Source of the DNA: DASYAN01 sp036501345
Lineage (GTDB): Bacteria; Chloroflexota; Ktedonobacteria; Ktedonobacterales; Ktedonobacteraceae
Reading direction: 5' to 3'
Length of the DNA: 6,794 bases
Assembly (NCBI GenBank): GCA_036501345.1
Contig: DASYAN010000254.1
Span: 1-6,794 of the forward strand
Shown here: piece after piece, positions 6,317 through 6,794 of the stretch
Layout of the letters: each line of letters begins with the position of its first letter
How positions within the stretch are numbered: position 1 is the stretch's first letter
Notes under the pieces: generated by a model
What the model was told of the DNA's origin: nothing
Seen by the model: the letters and a program-made list of their open reading frames with translations, nothing else
Databases searched by the model: none
Program-made: the position numbers and the translations under genes

Positions 6317-6603
6317 TCTTGGTTATATTTTTCTAGAAACTTTCCTGCACGCTCTTCCCGTGCTTCTTCAATGATTTTATCCAGGTCTTTCCCTGGCTCT
6401 GCAAATTTGATTGACCCAAACACATCCTCCAAACTCATACTGACAGGCTCAAGATATGCTTTTCCGTCCGCCAGAACTAGTTGGAGTTGGCTTTCCGACT
6501 TTACCCCTAAGTATCTCTGTGCTTCAACAGGGAGGTTCAACTGGCCTCTACGGGTCAGGTTAAGGATGATTCGTTTTTCGTTGTTTGCATGATATTGTTC
6601 CAT
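6313..6603 (-). CDS. AbrB/SpoVT-fold antitoxin of the PIN toxin
   Basis: This 96-residue protein has a swapped-hairpin (AbrB) DNA-binding domain at about 12-54. RRGQLNLPVEAQRYLGV corresponds to the family pattern of kRGqvtlP followed by R-x-x-LG, and GKAYLEPV closes the domain. The charged C-terminal tail (56-96), with MSLEDVFGSI and an acidic/basic helix ending EKYNQE, is the type that threads into the toxin's active site. It should neutralise the PIN ribonuclease and, as a dimer or toxin complex, repress its own promoter. ATG at 6603 is chosen because the predicted transcript start falls on its A. No Shine-Dalgarno sequence precedes it, which fits leaderless translation. The stop overlaps the toxin start. 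Confidence 0.9.
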   Translation of the reverse strand: MEQYHANNEKRIILNLTRRGQLNLPVEAQRYLGVKSESQLQLVLADGKAYLEPVSMSLEDVFGSIKFAEPGKDLDKIIEEAREERAGKFLEKYNQE

Positions 6604-6609
6604 CCCATG

Positions 6610-6638
6610 ATTTTATCATAAGTAAGGCAATCTGTCAA
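6610..6638 (-). promoter_or_regulatory. Promoter of the toxin-antitoxin operon
   Basis: On the minus strand, TTGACA (6638-6633) and TAAAAT (6615-6610) are separated by 17 nt. The -35 is perfect, the -10 matches five of six, and a TG one base before the -10 gives an extended element. The expected start, seven bases after the -10, is the A of the antitoxin ATG at 6603. This is the strongest promoter in the window. Confidence 0.8.
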
Positions 6639-6654
6639 AGTAAGGCAATCTGTC
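6620..6654. repeat. 17-bp tandem direct repeat, probable antitoxin operator
   Basis: AAGTAAGGCAATCTGTC occurs at 6620-6636 and again at 6638-6654, identical, with an 18-bp period. The first copy covers the spacer and most of the -35 of the toxin-antitoxin promoter, and the second lies just upstream. A protein bound to both would block RNA polymerase. The AbrB antitoxin, alone or with its toxin, is the natural candidate. Confidence 0.6.
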
Positions 6655-6671
6655 GGGTGTGCGGAGGATTT

Positions 6672-6700
6672 TTGCAAGGGGGAAGGAAGTGTGATAGAAT
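6672..6700 (+). promoter_or_regulatory. Divergent promoter for the gene starting at 6759
   Basis: TTGCAA (6672-6677) and TAGAAT (6695-6700) are separated by 17 nt, with TG one base before the -10 (extended -10). Transcription should begin near 6707, leaving about a 52-nt leader. Confidence 0.65.
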
Positions 6701-6708
6701 CAAAGAGA

Positions 6709-6727
6709 GTACAAAGCTAGTTTGTAC
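6709..6727. promoter_or_regulatory. Palindrome just after the predicted start, possible operator
   Basis: GTACAAA (6709-6715) and TTTGTAC (6721-6727) form a perfect 7-bp inverted repeat with a five-base centre. It begins two or three bases after the expected transcription start, a typical place for a repressor site. It could also fold as a weak AT-rich hairpin in the leader. Confidence 0.4.
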
Positions 6728-6758
6728 CTGATAGAGGTAAGAAAAAGAGAGGGACGTC

Positions 6759-6794
6759 ATGGATCGAGAGAGATGGGATAAATTAGCGAGGGAA
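6759..6794 (+). CDS. Start of an unidentified gene, cut by the right edge
   Basis: ATG at 6759 begins MDRERWDKLARE and remains open to the window end (12 codons). AGAGGGA lies about five nucleotides upstream, and a strong promoter precedes it at 6672-6700. Promoter, ribosome-binding site and start codon together make a real gene likely. Twelve residues are too few to name a family. It is transcribed away from the toxin-antitoxin operon. Confidence 0.55.
   Translation, partial: MDRERWDKLARE

Overview
The window looks like an accessory stretch of a GC-moderate bacterial chromosome. The gene style suggests a Chloroflexota genome, perhaps Ktedonobacteria: many-domain PAS and histidine-kinase proteins, ISAs1-type insertion sequences and PIN/AbrB toxin-antitoxin pairs. 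No rRNA or housekeeping gene is present, so this taxonomic guess is an inference.

Layout. Positions 1-782 hold the 5' end of an ISAs1-family insertion sequence. Its transposase reads on the minus strand and runs off the left edge with an open frame. It abuts, across a 10-bp spacer, the end of a second related element (793 to about 1375) whose transposase is a pseudogene with in-frame stops. Next comes a short, inverted scrap of similar transposase sequence (about 1376-1588), then about 440 bp without a convincing gene.

Positions 2032-5723 hold a tight three-gene signalling operon on the plus strand. The first gene is a stand-alone sensor with three nearly identical PAS repeats of exactly 119 residues and a C-terminal coiled coil. 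The second is a soluble histidine kinase with no sensor domain. Its N-terminus is a long coiled coil carrying four copies of an R-[RK]-A-x-x-H motif spaced 21, 28 and 21 residues apart, all whole heptads. The third is a receiver-histidine kinase fusion. I infer that the PAS protein feeds the sensorless kinase, which phosphorylates the receiver of the third protein. That would make a multi-step relay whose final output is encoded elsewhere.

Positions 5882-6603 hold a VapBC-type toxin-antitoxin operon on the minus strand: an AbrB-fold antitoxin followed, with a 4-nt overlap, by a PIN-domain ribonuclease toxin. Its promoter is close to consensus and places the transcript start at the antitoxin ATG, so the mRNA is probably leaderless. 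A 17-bp tandem direct repeat over and upstream of the -35 is a likely autoregulatory operator. At the right edge a divergent gene begins (6759, plus) behind its own strong extended -10 promoter, with a 7-bp palindrome just downstream of the predicted start.
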